Positions 21,351-34,176 are shown, counted from the first letter of the stretch. The stretch is 64,000 nt of DNA from Apoderus coryli (GCA_911728435.2 OU452204.1:19809830-19873829), one strand, 5' to 3'. Program-made: numbers and translations. Notes: generated from the sequence alone by a model not told the origin.

Positions 21351-22890
21351 ACTGGGAGCACTCGATTATCAAGACTAAAAGTGCTTGCTACTTCCGATTC
21401 GTTCTGCATGCTTCCGTTGGCGCGAAAATTTGAAATAACCACAGTATATTATTTATTTGTATTTTGTTTTTAATACAAAAAAATTATCCTTATAAAGACA
21501 ATGACCAAACTAACTTAACTACCTAACTACTTTATTCAACAATTAGAAATAAAAAAGTAAAAATACTAATAATAACATCCTAAACTAACCCAACAGCAAG
21601 TTCAAAACAGGTTCATGGAACGGTTTTTATTATTGTTGAAAATGAATAATATTAAAATATTTAACACAAAAATCTCCAAAATAAATATTGCTTCGTGTCG
21701 AATCACGACAGCACTGTACGTTTAACCCTCATTTCACACACTTGCTAATCAGCTGAAAAGCGGTGGTTATGCGCACGCCTAGAGATGTTCTTCTCGGAGA
21801 AATCTGACCGTAAAGGTGCGTCCAGACAGACCGCGCAGGACCGAGCCGCATGGAAAAGGACCGAAGAAAAAATGTTCAAATATAGGTTATCCAGAGCTGA
21901 AAGAATGGTCGAAAATGCCTTTGGCATTCTGTTGGCTGTATTTAGAGTGTTGCGAACAGCAATGTTATTAAAGCCAAAAACGGCAAAGCTTGCTGTGATG
22001 ACGACCCTTCATTTGCACAACTTTTTAAGAAGAAGTAAATCATCAAGCTCTATATATACACCTCAAGGTGCAATTGATGTAGAAGAAAAAGGTGTAATTA
22101 TACAAGGCCGATGGATATAGGAAGCTAAACCAAGCGAATCATTTTTACCACTCAAAAAAAATCTCCGAGAATCTTCTTTAAGTGCTGAACATATTCGACT
22201 TGAATTTACAGAATATTGTATCGGCGCGATGGAAGTATTCCATGGCAGGATAAATAAAACTGAATAGAATTGAAGAAGTTATACAAATTATATAGGGGAA
22301 ACTATTATTATTAGGTATATTATATCATAATAAAATAAATGTCGTTTAATAAGAAAAAAAAAACTACCTAACTAGGTACTTTGTTTAAAAATTATAAATA
22401 AAAACGTATAATTAATATTTATAACTTTGAATTACTTTTTATCTTGGTTTGTAGGACTCAAACTCTAAATTATTAAAAATGCGACGTTAAGCAGGCTATA
22501 TTGCCGCTTTATCAAGCTTTATCAACTAGAGATTCATAATATGAAATACATAAGCAAGACACTTAACTAAAAATTAAAACAAAAAAATTGTTCCCCGTTA
22601 AAATAAATAAATATAAATATTTAAACATATAACATATACGTAACTTTGTTCTAAAACTTAAATAAAAAATTGCACACGCATGGATCGAACCCACAACCTT
22701 CCGATTACAAAGCGCGCACGCTACCCGCGGGGTCACACTCGGTACAAACCAGATATGTGAATTACCACGCACACATACTTACTTTGCATCATTGTCATTC
22801 GAGGCACATATTTTCGGAACGCAACAAACGCGTGCGGAACGAACCGGAGGTATTTAATACTTTTAGTCTTGAAAATCGAGTACTGGGTTA
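21351..22890 (+). mobile_element. Harbinger relic with flanking inverted repeats
   Basis: Inverted arms at 21351-21433 and 22806-22890 share TCAAGACTAAAAGT and further matching blocks over about 80 bp. They enclose a transposase remnant at 21869-22267. That remnant encodes the C-terminal end of a PIF/Harbinger transposase: YRLSRAERMVENAFGIL, with the catalytic Glu of the DDE triad, then FRVLRTAMLLKP and LHNFLRRS. A TAG at 22118-22120 interrupts the frame before it resumes to TAG at 22265-22267. The first two catalytic Asp regions are missing. A SINE inserted later at 22662-22752. Whether the arms are the element's own ends is inference. Confidence 0.7.
22662..22752 (-). mobile_element. tRNA-derived SINE, copy 2
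   Basis: Minus-strand copy of the SINE at 3270-3360. The B box GGTTCGATCCA and the GTACCGAGTG start are clear, whereas the A-box region has drifted. The tail is A/T-rich. Confidence 0.72.
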
Positions 22891-22892
22891 GT

Positions 22893-25440
22893 ACTAAGTT
22901 AGTAGCAAGACAAGAGTCTCCAGAAGGAAGAAGGACGTGAGGGTAGGGGGTTGTTTATGCATTTTTTTTCATGATAAACAATTGCTTATTACCTACTAGT
23001 AAAATTTTTGTCTGCAATTAAAAAAAAAGAAAATAAATAAAGTTTCTAATGATTAAAATTAAAAAGTAAACTATAAGTAAATGTTTTTTATGTTTCCACA
23101 TTTATTCAAGCATAATTAGAGATTTACTATAATTACCTAGTTCAAATCAAAACATATTTTCGAGATCACAGCTTTCATTTAAATTTGATTCGCCTGATTC
23201 TACTTTGTAGATTGACTGTTGATGATGTTCCAAGGAATTAGATTGAGCACAAAAAACAAAAATTACTTGTAGGTTAAGATTGGGAAGAACTTTTGAGATG
23301 TGATTTTAGAATTAATTTAAGCTCACAGTCTAAATCTAAATTATTGAGCCACATCATTAGATATTCTGTTATTGTAAATAATATCTAAAAAATCTACTAA
23401 TCTCTTTATGTACCTTTAAAAAATGTTCGTTATCAATAATGTAATGCAAAGGACTTTGCGATATACTTTTATCTAAATTTTATGAGAGCGTTCGTTACAA
23501 CAGATACGATTATAGGTATACAGGGTGAGTCAGATGTGCCTGCTCATACTAGATGTCGCCTTAAACATCATATCCCGATAATGATCTACTTTTAGTTTGC
23601 CATCACTTGGAGTTTGAACTTCTTCATGTCGTTTGGGTTTATCGCAAAATTCTTACATTTCATTTGGTGGTGCGTCTGTTTGAGATTCTAATAATTGTAC
23701 CACAAAGGCTCACCGCATGTATATAATTCATCTAATTTTAAATTGACTGTTTTGATGTTGTAATTAATAATTTTTCTATTATTTTGTTCTTGTATTATGT
23801 ATAGATAGTGTAAATGTAATTAATTCAATGTGGAAAATATTTATTATTCTGTTTGTAAAGAGATTTAAATAAAATTTACATTGTTCTACATGGTCTTTCA
23901 TATTATATTACATGAGTGTCACATAAAATGTGCCAAAAATTAAATATCAAATGTTATGTACTGGTTCGTTTGATTTACCAAACACATTCCTACATTCCTG
24001 TTAAAGGTTGTACAAGCTTTCAAGGAATTTTGTAGTAGGTAGTTTAAAAATAATTAGCGGAATATTTTATTCAGTTCTCGTACTTTCCCGGTTTAGGTCA
24101 TTGAAGGGGATAACTTTATAATCAAAAAGCTCTTTAGTAAATTTAGTTCAAACTTTTTAAAAGTTACAAGCACTTTTAAGCTTTTGTAAATCAAGATGTA
24201 AAAATGAGCGTTTCTTCGCATTTTTATTATACCTTAGTTTGGTACAAGGTGTCTCGAAAGTTGTCGTTTAACCATACAAATTTACAAGGTGACTTCGTTT
24301 TTTTCCCGATCAAATTTTAGATTATTAACTTAAACCAGGGCGAATTATGGAGTAACGTAAATGTTTGGTTGACAACAAAGTCTTTGGAACGTTTTTACTT
24401 TCTTTAATAATGTCATTAATAGAAACGAACTAATAAAACTATAATTTCTACAACCCTTAAACACCAAAAATAATATTTTTATTCTTTTGAAAATGTTTGA
24501 AAACGAATTTTTTGTTTCAAGGGACTTTGGTATCTGATTTCTAGGGATCATGTTGTTTAGGCTCCGTTACTCTAGAAAATTTATGAGAACTGACGATGGT
24601 GGTATGGACGCACGAAACATGTGGCATATAATTTAAACAGAAAAGAGATTTTAATAAAACTTTTGGGCTCAGTGTTTAAATTAAAGTTTCTTTGTTAGAA
24701 ACATCGGTCGATAGTCAAAAAATCCCGGTTTTCCGTTTGCTGCATCAGAGAAATGATACAGGGTGTTATTTAAACATGTGTAAGATGAAAAGTTTATATA
24801 AACATAGGTCCAGAAATGCTTCGTTTTCAAGATGAAGGGTGTCAAACTTTTTTTAAACCGGTTTTTCCTAAATATCTTAATAACCTTTCAGTCAATTGTG
24901 CTCAATATTAGCAATGGTATTAAGGGTAGTAAGGGGATAATTTAGCCCTAACTATATTACAATGATCAAGTCCAGTCAAGTGGAGTCCTGGAAAACACCC
25001 TGAGTGTTTTCGAGAAAAAACTACTTTATTGCATGTCCCCTGGAGAATAACTTAATAAAACATTGCAAATTAATAATATCTGATTGATCTGGTTAGATAA
25101 ATTTGATGTCGAGTAACTTAAGTATCAAAAAAACTTCCCTCTAAAATGCGGTAAATGTTAAAGAAAAAAGTAAAAAACAATAAATTATAAACAAGTTAGG
25201 TATATACCCACTGTATTAGATTTTTTTATAATTAAAAATCTCTCAACTGGATACGTGTACCTACCAAATAATACAAATACAGGTGGTCTTGTAAACAAGA
25301 TTTTTTTATTTTTAGAAAATACATTATTAGCTTTGTGTTTACTGTTTAGTATAAACAATAACAGCTCAAGGTGAGTGTAAATAATAATTTATTATTATCA
25401 GCACTCAGATACTTTAATTTTAACAAAGGTTTTTTTAGCA
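22893..25440. other. Gene-free DNA with terminus-like motifs
   Basis: No gene recognised. TACAGGGTGAGTCAGA lies near 23519 and TACAGGGTGTTATT near 24758. A LINE-tail-like motif, CTGACGA with GAAAC 23 bases downstream, is at 24590-24620. Confidence 0.5.
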
Positions 25441-25625
25441 CAAATATTTCCAGTAATATACAGGATGTCCGGCCAGGTGGTAGACAAACAGCGAAAAATT
25501 CATATTTAGTAAGTCATTTTATCTCAAAAATTTGGGTTGCTGAAAAAATGCGATTGTCCTTGTATACAGGGCATTCGAAATTGAAGTTTTAGCACAATGC
25601 TGCGAAATTTGTTTACCCTTGTAAA

Positions 25626-26144
25626 TACAGGGTGTTTGGAAGGTCGATAGAAAGTCTTGAGGAGGTGATAGGGCAGACCATTTAGAATCTTTTAAGCCAA
25701 ACATACCTTAATACAAAGTCTAACGGTTTTCGACTTATTGGAGATTTTCGATTCTTAGTATGAAAATATGCGTTTTTTCCTGGTATCACTAAAAGCACAA
25801 CAGGCTATATGAAATAGTTTTTAAATACACACAAAAACAAATGGACTGCAAACAAATAATAAATAAATGATTCAAATAAAACTCGTCAACTCCACAAACA
25901 AATCAATTTAATATGCTCAAGAGCACACTCATCAACTATACCGAAGTAAGACGTAGAGCTCGAGCATGTATTAGAAACAATGGTTCTCACTTTGAACACC
26001 AATAAAGCATGTTTCAATAGTTTATTTTGTTTCATTTACAAATTTATGATTTAAATTATCTTTGTACTAAGGTATGTTTGGCATAAAAGATTCTACATGG
26101 TCTGCCCTATTACCTTCCCAAGACTTTCTATCGACCTTCCAAAC
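25626..26144 (+). mobile_element. Fold-back derivative of a mariner-like element
   Basis: Arms at 25634-25719 and 26060-26144 are inverted copies (GTTTGGAAGGTCGATAGAAA and its complement). The left edge begins TACAGGGTGTTTGG. Between the arms, codons 25916-26005 encode the last 29 residues of a mariner/IS630-type transposase, ending ACIRNNGSHFEHQ and a stop. This resembles the end of the intact transposase at 8795. It is a deletion derivative: almost all of the transposase is gone while the long-TIR layout remains. Confidence 0.72.
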
Positions 26145-26555
26145 ATTATCGACTTTATGTATTGTTGTTGTTGTTTCTTTAGCATTTTTTGGTATCTATT
26201 TGTTACATTAAGGAAATTATTTAAGTAAATTTCAAAAATAAAATATTTGATAAAAAAAAGATAATCCTTAACTTTTCTTAAAAATAGATAGTAACCCTTC
26301 AAATCAGCGAATTTGGGACGCCCTGTACATTGTTGGTTTTTAATTTCTCTCTCGAAAACCAAGTAAGACACAACGAATTTGTTGAAAGTTGTATTTTTAG
26401 TTGCTTTGTTTAAAAATAATGTCGAAATTAGAAAAAAAGTCAGAGCCGTACACTTTAATTGTGAATAACTTTTTCTAAGGTGCCACACTGGACTTGATAA
26501 TTGTGGCCAACTAAAACCCTTAACACAATAAATAGCCTAGCCAAGTTTCAACATA
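26145..26555. other. Short gene-free interval
   Basis: A GGGACGCCCTGTACA terminus-like motif near 26315 suggests another decayed fold-back end. The 26093-26488 minus frame overlaps the fold-back arm and has no recognised content. Confidence 0.45.
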
Positions 26556-26559
26556 ATAA

Positions 26560-27950
26560 TAATAATACATCTTTATTTCAAACAGCCATTTACAAAATAT
26601 CTTAATAATAAGAATACAGCAAAAGGGTTGAAATACGTCCCAGATAAACAATTTAACCAAAACCAAAATATATATACTTAAATGTACATAGATACCATAA
26701 AAATAACAATCTTACGCAATATATTCCGATTCCAAGAATTCTGTTATATTGTAGGGTTCTATTTTAACTAATAGTTTAAAAATCTCCCGTTTGAATTTTT
26801 TTAAATTACTTTCTAATTTTATTTCGTTTGGTAAAGAATTAAAAAATTTTATACAATTGTGTTGTAGAATATTGTACTCATTAATAACATTTCCTCTCGT
26901 ACTATACATGATGTGACTTATATTATACTCTGAAAATTTGTCTTTATGCTTAAAATTAAATATTAAACATTCATATATGTAGAATGCTGGTATAGTTAGA
27001 AAATGTTTGTCTCTAAATTTACCTCTGCAGGATTCTCGAAAATTCATACTATTTACAATCCTAAATATTTGTTTTTGCAGCAGAAATATCTTTTGGCAAT
27101 CTGAAGAGGCACACCAAAAAGGATTCCATATTTTGCTCTGCTGATAAAGCATACGTAATATATTGTGCGTAATGTAATGTATGATACATATTTCTTTATA
27201 ATACGGATACTATAGTGACGCTATTTAACTTTTTGCTTAGGTCATAAATATGAAGTGACCAATTTAGTTTGGAGTCAAGCTTGACGCCAAGGAAATCAAT
27301 CTCTTCAGACAGATCAAAGTCCTCTTGAAAACAATCAATTTTTAAATTTCTGTAATTAGAATCATTACTAGATTTAAATAACAAACTGTGTTTTCTTTTG
27401 ATTTAGTATCATTTTATTATTCTCCACAACCAGTTCTTAATAATGCTTAATACACCGTTGGCTTCTGTGACAAATTCCTCATAACACGTTGCGATGATCA
27501 ATAGTACGGTGTCATCACCATTATATGTTCGCTATTGTCCAATACCGTATACAAATCATTTATGAAGATGTTGAACAGAAGCGGACCCATTATACTTCCT
27601 TGAGGAACCCCTCTTTTAATGGCTCTGGGCGTGGAATATACAGTTTTTTCTATAGATTTTAATTTTACTATTTGTTTTCTGTCACTCAAGTATGACTTAA
27701 ACCATTGTAATGCCGTTTCTTGAAATCCGCACTTTTCAAGTCTGCCAATAAGGATGTCATGATCGATACAGTCATAGGCTTTGGAAAGATCTAAAAATAT
27801 TCCTAAAGGGAGTCTACGTTTTTCCAGTGTCTGTAAAGCATTACCGACATAATCTATTCCACTGTTTTTAATGAAGCCATTTTGATTTCGCCAAAAGATA
27901 TCAGGTACAAATATTTTATTGAAGTGTCGGAAACAGCACATTTCCGGGCT
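26560..27950 (-). mobile_element. Jockey/CR1-like LINE, 5'-truncated and broken
   Basis: Minus-strand reverse transcriptase remnant. The palm A motif is LDLSKAYDCIDHD, then GVPQGSIMGPLLF. The YxDD region follows only after a frameshift near 27530, reading GDDT. Thumb and C-terminal parts follow at 27196-27384 (DFLGVKLDSKLNWS) and 26712-27152 (SLPNEIKLESNLKKFK). The 3' end has AATAAAG and a TATTATTATTATT tail at 26553-26575. At least two further frame breaks separate these pieces, so it is not functional. Confidence 0.85.
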
Positions 27951-28119
27951 TATTTTTATAGGAACTTTTTTTTTTCATAAAATGACCAAAGGAATCATCT
28001 CATTCACAGCAAAACAGACGACGCGACGTGCGGTATCAACATTATTACAATGTTTAACATATGCATATTTGTATATCGGTTCTTTAACGATATCACCGGC
28101 TAAAGTTCCATGATATGTT

Positions 28120-28157
28120 TATAAAAAGCGTATGATTGTTCATGCTAATTATCAGTT
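28120..28157 (+). promoter_or_regulatory. TATA box and initiator of the TIL inhibitor gene
   Basis: TATAAAA at 28120-28126 and an arthropod-type initiator TCAGTT at 28152-28157 place the start site near 28154, about 34 bp downstream of the TATA box. The leader to the ATG at 28203 is about 49 nt. Confidence 0.6.
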
Positions 28158-28202
28158 TCCAAACCCAGTTTGTTACATAACGCTACGTGCTTCACTCACA
28201 AA

Positions 28203-31200
28203 ATGAATAATTTATTGGTATTATTTGCAGCAACATTATTTATTTCTTTTAATTGTTGTTATGGAATAGGTATGTGTACTAATTTATTTTTTTATATATT
28301 TTGCAAACTGATTTTTCTTTTCTACTTTGTTTATTATATTAGTTCAGATTTATGAACAAATTTTCGACGGCTATTATTTATGTTTTGATTCTAATAGTCA
28401 AAACACGATAATTAGCAATGCCTTACAGTTTTTCAAATTAACATAAGCATAACAAAAAATACATAAATGACTTCGCCAACTAAAATATTAGAGGTTATTT
28501 TTATTAAGTACCTTAATTAAATATAGTTTTCTTAAAAACTGTAACTACAGTTTAATTAATATCTAGAATATGTCAATCAATTTAACCTTGTACCTATTAG
28601 CCAATTAGTCTCAGACCAGGGACTATTAAAAGCTCTGCTTTTATGCTTTTGTCTTTATTTATATTTATTAAACATTTATTTAAATCTGGAACAGGTCTGT
28701 CTGTATATTTTAACAAAACTTTTCTGTTCTTGAGAGGAGTGTTGATTAAAAATTTAACTTTAGTTGAAAGATAAACTATATCATTTTCCATAATAAACTT
28801 GCGCTTACTTGATGTGTACTACTTCCACTTGGTTTCCATATTATTGGATATTGGATATTATATATTTGCCCTGCCTAGTCATTAATTTTGTCTAAAAATG
28901 TTTGTGAACCACCGCATGTTAAAGTCGATTCTTCATTATGTTGGTTTATCTCGGAATGCCTTGGAACTTATGACAAATTACATTGCTAAGTGACATCAAG
29001 CAGTGGATCTGGGAGGCAATAGATCGAACTACAGAGCAAATACTGGAGGTGTGCCACAAGGTTCAGCACTATCTCCGCTTTTATTTACCTTATACACATC
29101 CAACTTTCCAGCAGCATGCTATGCGGATGATACGCAGCTGTGCCTCTCCTTTCACCCTGTTGATACTTTGGGAGCAGTTGCTGCAATCAATGCCGATTTG
29201 CACGCGTTGTCTTGTTACTCAAGGGATCACTGTCTTAAGCTCAACCCGGATAAAACGGTAGCAGTTCTGTTCGGGGCAAAGAACGATAGACTGCGTTTTT
29301 TGGAAAGCCATCAGGACTCCATTACGAAGGAGTCATCTACTATTCATTTTAAATCCTCGGTTAAGAGTCTTGGGCTCACCATCGATGTGGACTTCAGATT
29401 TGGCAATCATATAACTCAAATGGGTTTCATCAATTTAAAATTAATTTTCCAGCACCGCCATATATTGACTAGGTCACTGAAGGAAAAGCTCTGTGAGGCT
29501 ATGGTGTTATCGCACTTGAACTATTGCGACGTCATATATTCGCCATGCCTCACTTATGTCACGCATTCAAAAGCTACAGAATGCATGTTTACGCCTGATC
29601 TTCGGAATTAGAAGAACTGAAAGGATACCGAAGCGTCGGTGTTGCCCATTGTTGCTTAATTATAGATGAAAACGCTTTGAAGCACGTTTCATTCATCTGC
29701 ATAAGAACCAGTATTAGCTTCATTCGCAGATGATCCAAAATGATTATTTATGTTCCTTATTATTCCCAATCAGAATTAACCACATGACCGGTGAAAAAAA
29801 AAAACAGGCGACCCTTTGTTTTGAGTGCTTCGATCGTGAATCACTTTTGTTGGGTTACCTTGAAATAACCATACAGTCGATTGCTGTTGACGTCCGGCTC
29901 GTAGGTCCAATTACATCCATGGTGCAGCACATATTACAATTTCCTTTAGGATAGAGGCTTACAGGACTTCGCAAGAAGGTACACTCAATTAGGAATCAAC
30001 GACGTTTCGAGGCTTTATTTCCACCTTTCAAATCAAATCAAAACATGCTTTATTGTTGTAAATACATAGTATTTGTAAACAAGGCTCAAAAACACAAAAG
30101 AAAAAAAAAACAAAAATAAATGTTATCCTATGCTAATAATAATCACACAATAATCAAAATCACAGTAATTACAATGGTCAGAACAAACAAACGCATACAA
30201 TTAAAATCATTTTTAAAATCATTTTCACTCCCACTTGGTCACAAAATATTTATTTAGATTATAAAATACATTCTCCTTAAGAAGTGATGTTACAGACCTT
30301 TTAAAACTTAACAAGTTTGGCCTCGTTTCCAGTATAGAAAGACCACACAATGGTAATATCCTTAAAGTCTTAAACAGAGGCCTACAAGTGTCTCTGTTAG
30401 TTTTACGACAAACAAATCTTACTGCTCTCTTCTGCAAAACAAACACAGAGCTGAACAGATACTGACTGCAGCATCCCCAGAAAGCAATCCCATAACGCAG
30501 ATGACTCTCCACAAGAGAAAAATATGCTAGCCTTGCAGTTTTCACTCCAAGTTGATTGGCTATAACTCTAACGGCGTAACACCCTCTGGCTAGTTTCTGT
30601 CTGACCATAGTCATGAAATTTTAACTTATTATCTATCACTAGTCCAAGAAATTTGTTAGAGTCACTTATCTCCAATGGTTCATCCCGAATACCCATCTGC
30701 TCTGGACACAAATATTTAAAGCATACTAGTTTAGTCTTGCTTATATTTAGGGACAGAAGGTTTGAGTCACACCACCTCTTAATCACCACCAGGTCCTCTG
30801 TTACTATTGTTGTCAATGAAGCAGTGTCTTTATGAGACCATAGAATAGTGGTATCGTCAGCAAATACTGTGAATTGACCTCTTATCGCAAGAGATGAAAT
30901 GTCGCTTATGTAGATTAGGATTAAAATGGGACCAAGGACAGAGCCCTGTGGAACTCCATGGGGTATGAGCCATTCGTCAGAGTAAATACCCATCGACCCA
31001 ACAATCTGCTTTCTATTCGTTAGGAATGATCTAAACCAATGCAAAGAGACACCTCGGAAGCCATACCTAAAAAGCTTGCCAAGGAGAATATCATGATTCA
31101 CGCAGTCGAATGCTTTGCTAAAGTCACAAAACACAACACAACAAGCTCAAATAGAGTCTCTCCAGAAAGGAAAACATCGCATCACTCGTGCTGACACCCT

Positions 31201-31964
31201 CCCGAAAGCCAAACTGGGACTCACTTAAAATGCCATGCACAGTTAGAAAGTTGATCATTCTTTTTCTAACTAACATTTCTAAAATTTTAGACAGGCATGG
31301 TGAGAGTGCTATAGGACGGTAGTTTTTTGGATCGCTTAGGTCGCCCTGAAAGCTTTTCAGTTAGGAGCAGGATTTAGAATTGACCGCTGATTGTATATAG
31401 TACATCTGTCTTTTGTATATAAAAAAAATGATATTTTAATACTTTAATTGTACATTCTAACTGGAAGAAGTTTTACTTTTTACTTGAAGCTAAGTATTCT
31501 TGGAGTATGAGGATTAAATAAAATTAATAAATTCCGAATTTGATATCTAACACGACGTTTCGTGCAAATATGTGCACATCCTCATGCTAAAACCATAACA
31601 CCTCTAAATCTAAAATAAATTAGACATTAAACCACGAATCCAATTTACCCAAAGTTATTTTTACTGAAATACCATTAATGAAAGCTGTTCCTATATGTAG
31701 CCAATGTTATGAGCGATACTCGTTTGATTCATTTATCATTAATTGTACAATTTTCATTTGCTTTAAGGAGAAATAAATTGCACGCGACCACACGAGCATT
31801 ACGAATGTGGCAGTGCTTGTCAAACTGAATGCGCCACATTGGGAGAAGTATGCCCAATTGTTAACATCAGATGCAATGATGCCTGTTATTGTGACGACAA
31901 TTATGCTCGTAACAGCCACGGTCTATGTATACCTATTAGAAAATGTCCTCCAAAAACGGTGTAA
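28203..31964 (+). CDS. Secreted TIL-domain peptidase inhibitor, two exons
   Basis: Exon 1 (28203-28269) and exon 2 (31768-31964) give 264 coding bases, 87 residues plus stop. The donor is GTATGT, the acceptor CTTTAAG, and the split Gly codon G|GA keeps the frame. Exon 1 encodes a signal peptide (MNNLLVLFAATLFISFNCC, cleavage probably near Gly23). Exon 2 encodes a trypsin-inhibitor-like domain with the canonical ten cysteines: INC, YEC, SAC, TEC, VC, RC, ACYC (two), LC and KC, ending KCPPKTV. Such domains form five disulfides and usually block serine proteases in haemolymph, venom or gut; the target here is unknown. The reactive-site loop probably lies around VCPIVNIRC. The 3.5-kb intron contains a sense and an antisense LINE fragment. 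Confidence 0.9.
28990..29640 (+). mobile_element. LINE reverse transcriptase fragment in the TIL intron
   Basis: Sense-oriented fragment of about 200 codons: GGVPQGSALSPLLFTLY, the catalytic CYADDTQLCLSF and the LKLNPDKTVAVLFG region, then SVKSLGLTIDVDF and LSHLNYCDVIY. It is truncated at both ends, with no 3' tail seen. It is closest in pattern to the LINEs at 39740-41134 and 52700-53515. Confidence 0.82.
30029..31355 (-). mobile_element. Jockey-like LINE in the TIL intron, antisense
   Basis: A 5'-truncated LINE. It starts near 31355 with the NYRPIAL region and SQFGFREGVSTSD. After a frameshift near 31135 come CDFSKAFDCVNHD, HGVPQGSVLGP and the catalytic FADDTTILW. A further break near 30590 leads to the C-terminal frame 30225-30614, ending FVTKWE. 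The 3' tail reads TTTGATTTGATTTG on the minus strand (30029-30045). It appears to have landed in an older element whose end carries CGAAACGTCG at 30003-30020. Confidence 0.85.
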
Positions 31965-31998
31965 TTTTTTGTTTACTTAATGTTATTTCTGGAAAACG

Positions 31999-32004
31999 AA
32001 TAAA
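31999..32004 (+). promoter_or_regulatory. Poly(A) signal of the TIL inhibitor gene
   Basis: AATAAA 35 bases after the stop codon; the short 3' untranslated region suits a small secreted peptide gene. Confidence 0.65.
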
Positions 32005-32009
32005 TTGAC

Positions 32010-33472
32010 TTAAAATCTTTGCATTCCTCGGCTTTTATTTACTCACATACCTTAATTATCCTATAAATCTTAGTCTATTTTTATCAGCAGATTGTCTTTT
32101 TATTGTTGCTGGAGGCGGTTGGTGTTTCAGCTTTTCAAAAGAAGGTGAAACAAATACATCAGAACCCAGGTCACTGGTATGCTCAACCAAAAATGAGTTC
32201 TTGTTGGATCTTGGTCGTTTTGTCTGTTAAAGTACCTTCCTGAGGGACTGTGGTCGTGGGGTGGTTGGATATGACTGGGTCGTCCTCAGGCGTTGCTGTA
32301 AATTTTCTCAACGTGACAATGTCGTTGATGGGCGTGACGTTGACTTCTATTGGCGTGTCGTTGCTCGCTTGACTATGCTATGAAACTTATCTAGAACTCA
32401 AACTCAGAACAAAAATTAGCATATGGGAATGACAAATTAGGGTGAAGGTTATTATCATCTGTGTGTGCCAACGTTGAGCCTCGTTCAGGCTCTAAAATCG
32501 ATACATAATCCGTAGTCCTTTTGCTCGTACACGCTCTTCTCCAATGATGTGTTCTACAACGCGATATTTGTAATAACATCCTAGAACATATCTCCTTTTG
32601 AGCCATGGATATCCTATATGATGGCTCCAGCTCCAGGCTGGCTATCGCTTACATATATACCTTTGATTTAACGGAAATGCCTAGTATTCCGCTAATAACT
32701 TAATAAAACTTCCTTTCTCTTAATCTCACGCGACGATTTTGAAACAACCCCCTTTTTTTCCTGGTTGTTTCTAGGAATCAATCTTCCTTGATTCCTACTT
32801 TCATCCTCCCTGTTCCTTCTAAGAATCAATTACCCATGATTTCTTCGTTAACTGTAGCTGAGGATGATGTCGGGATGAAGGTCGACGCGCCGTCTCCTTC
32901 TTTATTTTGCCAATACCTTCTGAGACATTCCCATCTTCTGGAGCAACTTGAGTGATTCTAAGTTCAGTTGTTGGCCCGTCGCCTCCAACCCAGCTCTATC
33001 CAAACTATACACGGAAACCGAAATTAAAATGAAAGTGGTGTGGTTTAATGGTCTAAGGTATTGAAGATTAGTACAAAATCTGGACGACTGAAGTGCTATC
33101 TGTTAGTATAAGTGGAATAAAATGAAGTTATAGGGGTTCATCAGAACCATATTATTTAGAGGTGTTTGAATGGGTTACAACTTTAGCCCTGCGCATGACC
33201 AAAATTGCATCCCGAATGTGAAGGTTTCTGCTGAATCCTTTGTAGTCGTCTATTGTTTAACCAAGTGTTGTCCTAGATTTTGTTTGGGCTATTGTATATA
33301 TGGTGAACGAGTTTAGTCTCGTTCAAAACGGGTGGTTTCCCGGCAGAACATGAAAGACAATGTGTAACTGGCGCCTTGCTTTAACTTTTGAACACCTGTT
33401 AAGACAGACCTGTTAAGATATCGTATAACTGTAAGACTGAAAATGAACGTTGCTTCGTCTATAGTTAAGCAT
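32010..33472. other. Intergenic DNA with unassigned coding-like stretch
   Basis: Around 32090-32360 the minus strand has higher GC and open stretches (VFVSPSFEKLKHQPPPATIKR), perhaps an old transposon pol end; no family was recognised. The rest shows nothing clear. Confidence 0.35.
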
Positions 33473-33595
33473 ATACAGTGAAGATAAGAATGGGATAGCA
33501 TTGGAATCTAGGAGTTACAATATCGGTTTAATCAGAGAAAAGTTGTACAATTTAAACACATTTCAAATGGTGTTCTCAAAATGAAACTAAATTTA
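33473..33595 (+). repeat. Dispersed repeat, copy 2
   Basis: Same repeat as 17308-17440, beginning with TACAGTGAAGATAAGAATGG, so a mariner-like terminus is plausible. Confidence 0.65.
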
Positions 33596-33840
33596 GGCGT
33601 TTTCAAGAATTTTTGAACAAACGATTTTAGTTTTTATTTATTTCTGACATTATTTTTACAGATATAAAAAAAATTAAAAGCACTTTCTCATTGTTACTTT
33701 TTCAGGAGAAAAATATAGGGATTACAAATTTTCACTGCGACGTTTTGTTTTTGAAAAACCATCATCAACTTGTCTTTTTTTTTTCAATACTGTCCTGCCA
33801 TAATTCAAAGTCATTTTTAATTCGAAAATAGCTCTTATTT

Positions 33841-34069
33841 AAAATAATTCAAGAAAAATCGCCATGGTTTGGCAGAAACATTCTTTCGTCTTTACTCACA
33901 ATTATTTATTATTATTTGATAATTTATTTCTCACTCTATACAACATTTTATTCTCTACGCTGTGGTTTAATTTTAGTTGATATTTTTGTGCTTTTTGAAG
34001 TTGTTAAAAAACGCCTTTCTCAGATAAATGTTTTACGCAAAATAATGGCGATTTTTCTTGAATAATTTT
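33841..34069. repeat. Inverted repeat with 25-bp perfect arms
   Basis: 33841-33865 is the exact reverse complement of 34045-34069 (arm ends ...AAAAATCGCCAT). Pairing continues weakly inward. It is probably a decayed fold-back element. Confidence 0.7.
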
Positions 34070-34176
34070 CGGCCAATAATTTCGCAGAGCTCTCCTCTGC
34101 TTGATTTCTTATCACTGGTACAGGATTTTGAACATCACCCGGTCACACGACAAACACCAACTAAGGTGATTCAAAA

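Noticed and set aside
32090..32360. Retrotransposon pol end on the minus strand
   Set aside because: Composition is coding-like, but no integrase, RNase H or LTR motif could be pointed to.
32877..32910. CTGAGGATGATGTCGG as another hammerhead
   Set aside because: No GAAA follows at the right distance and no stem III partner is available.
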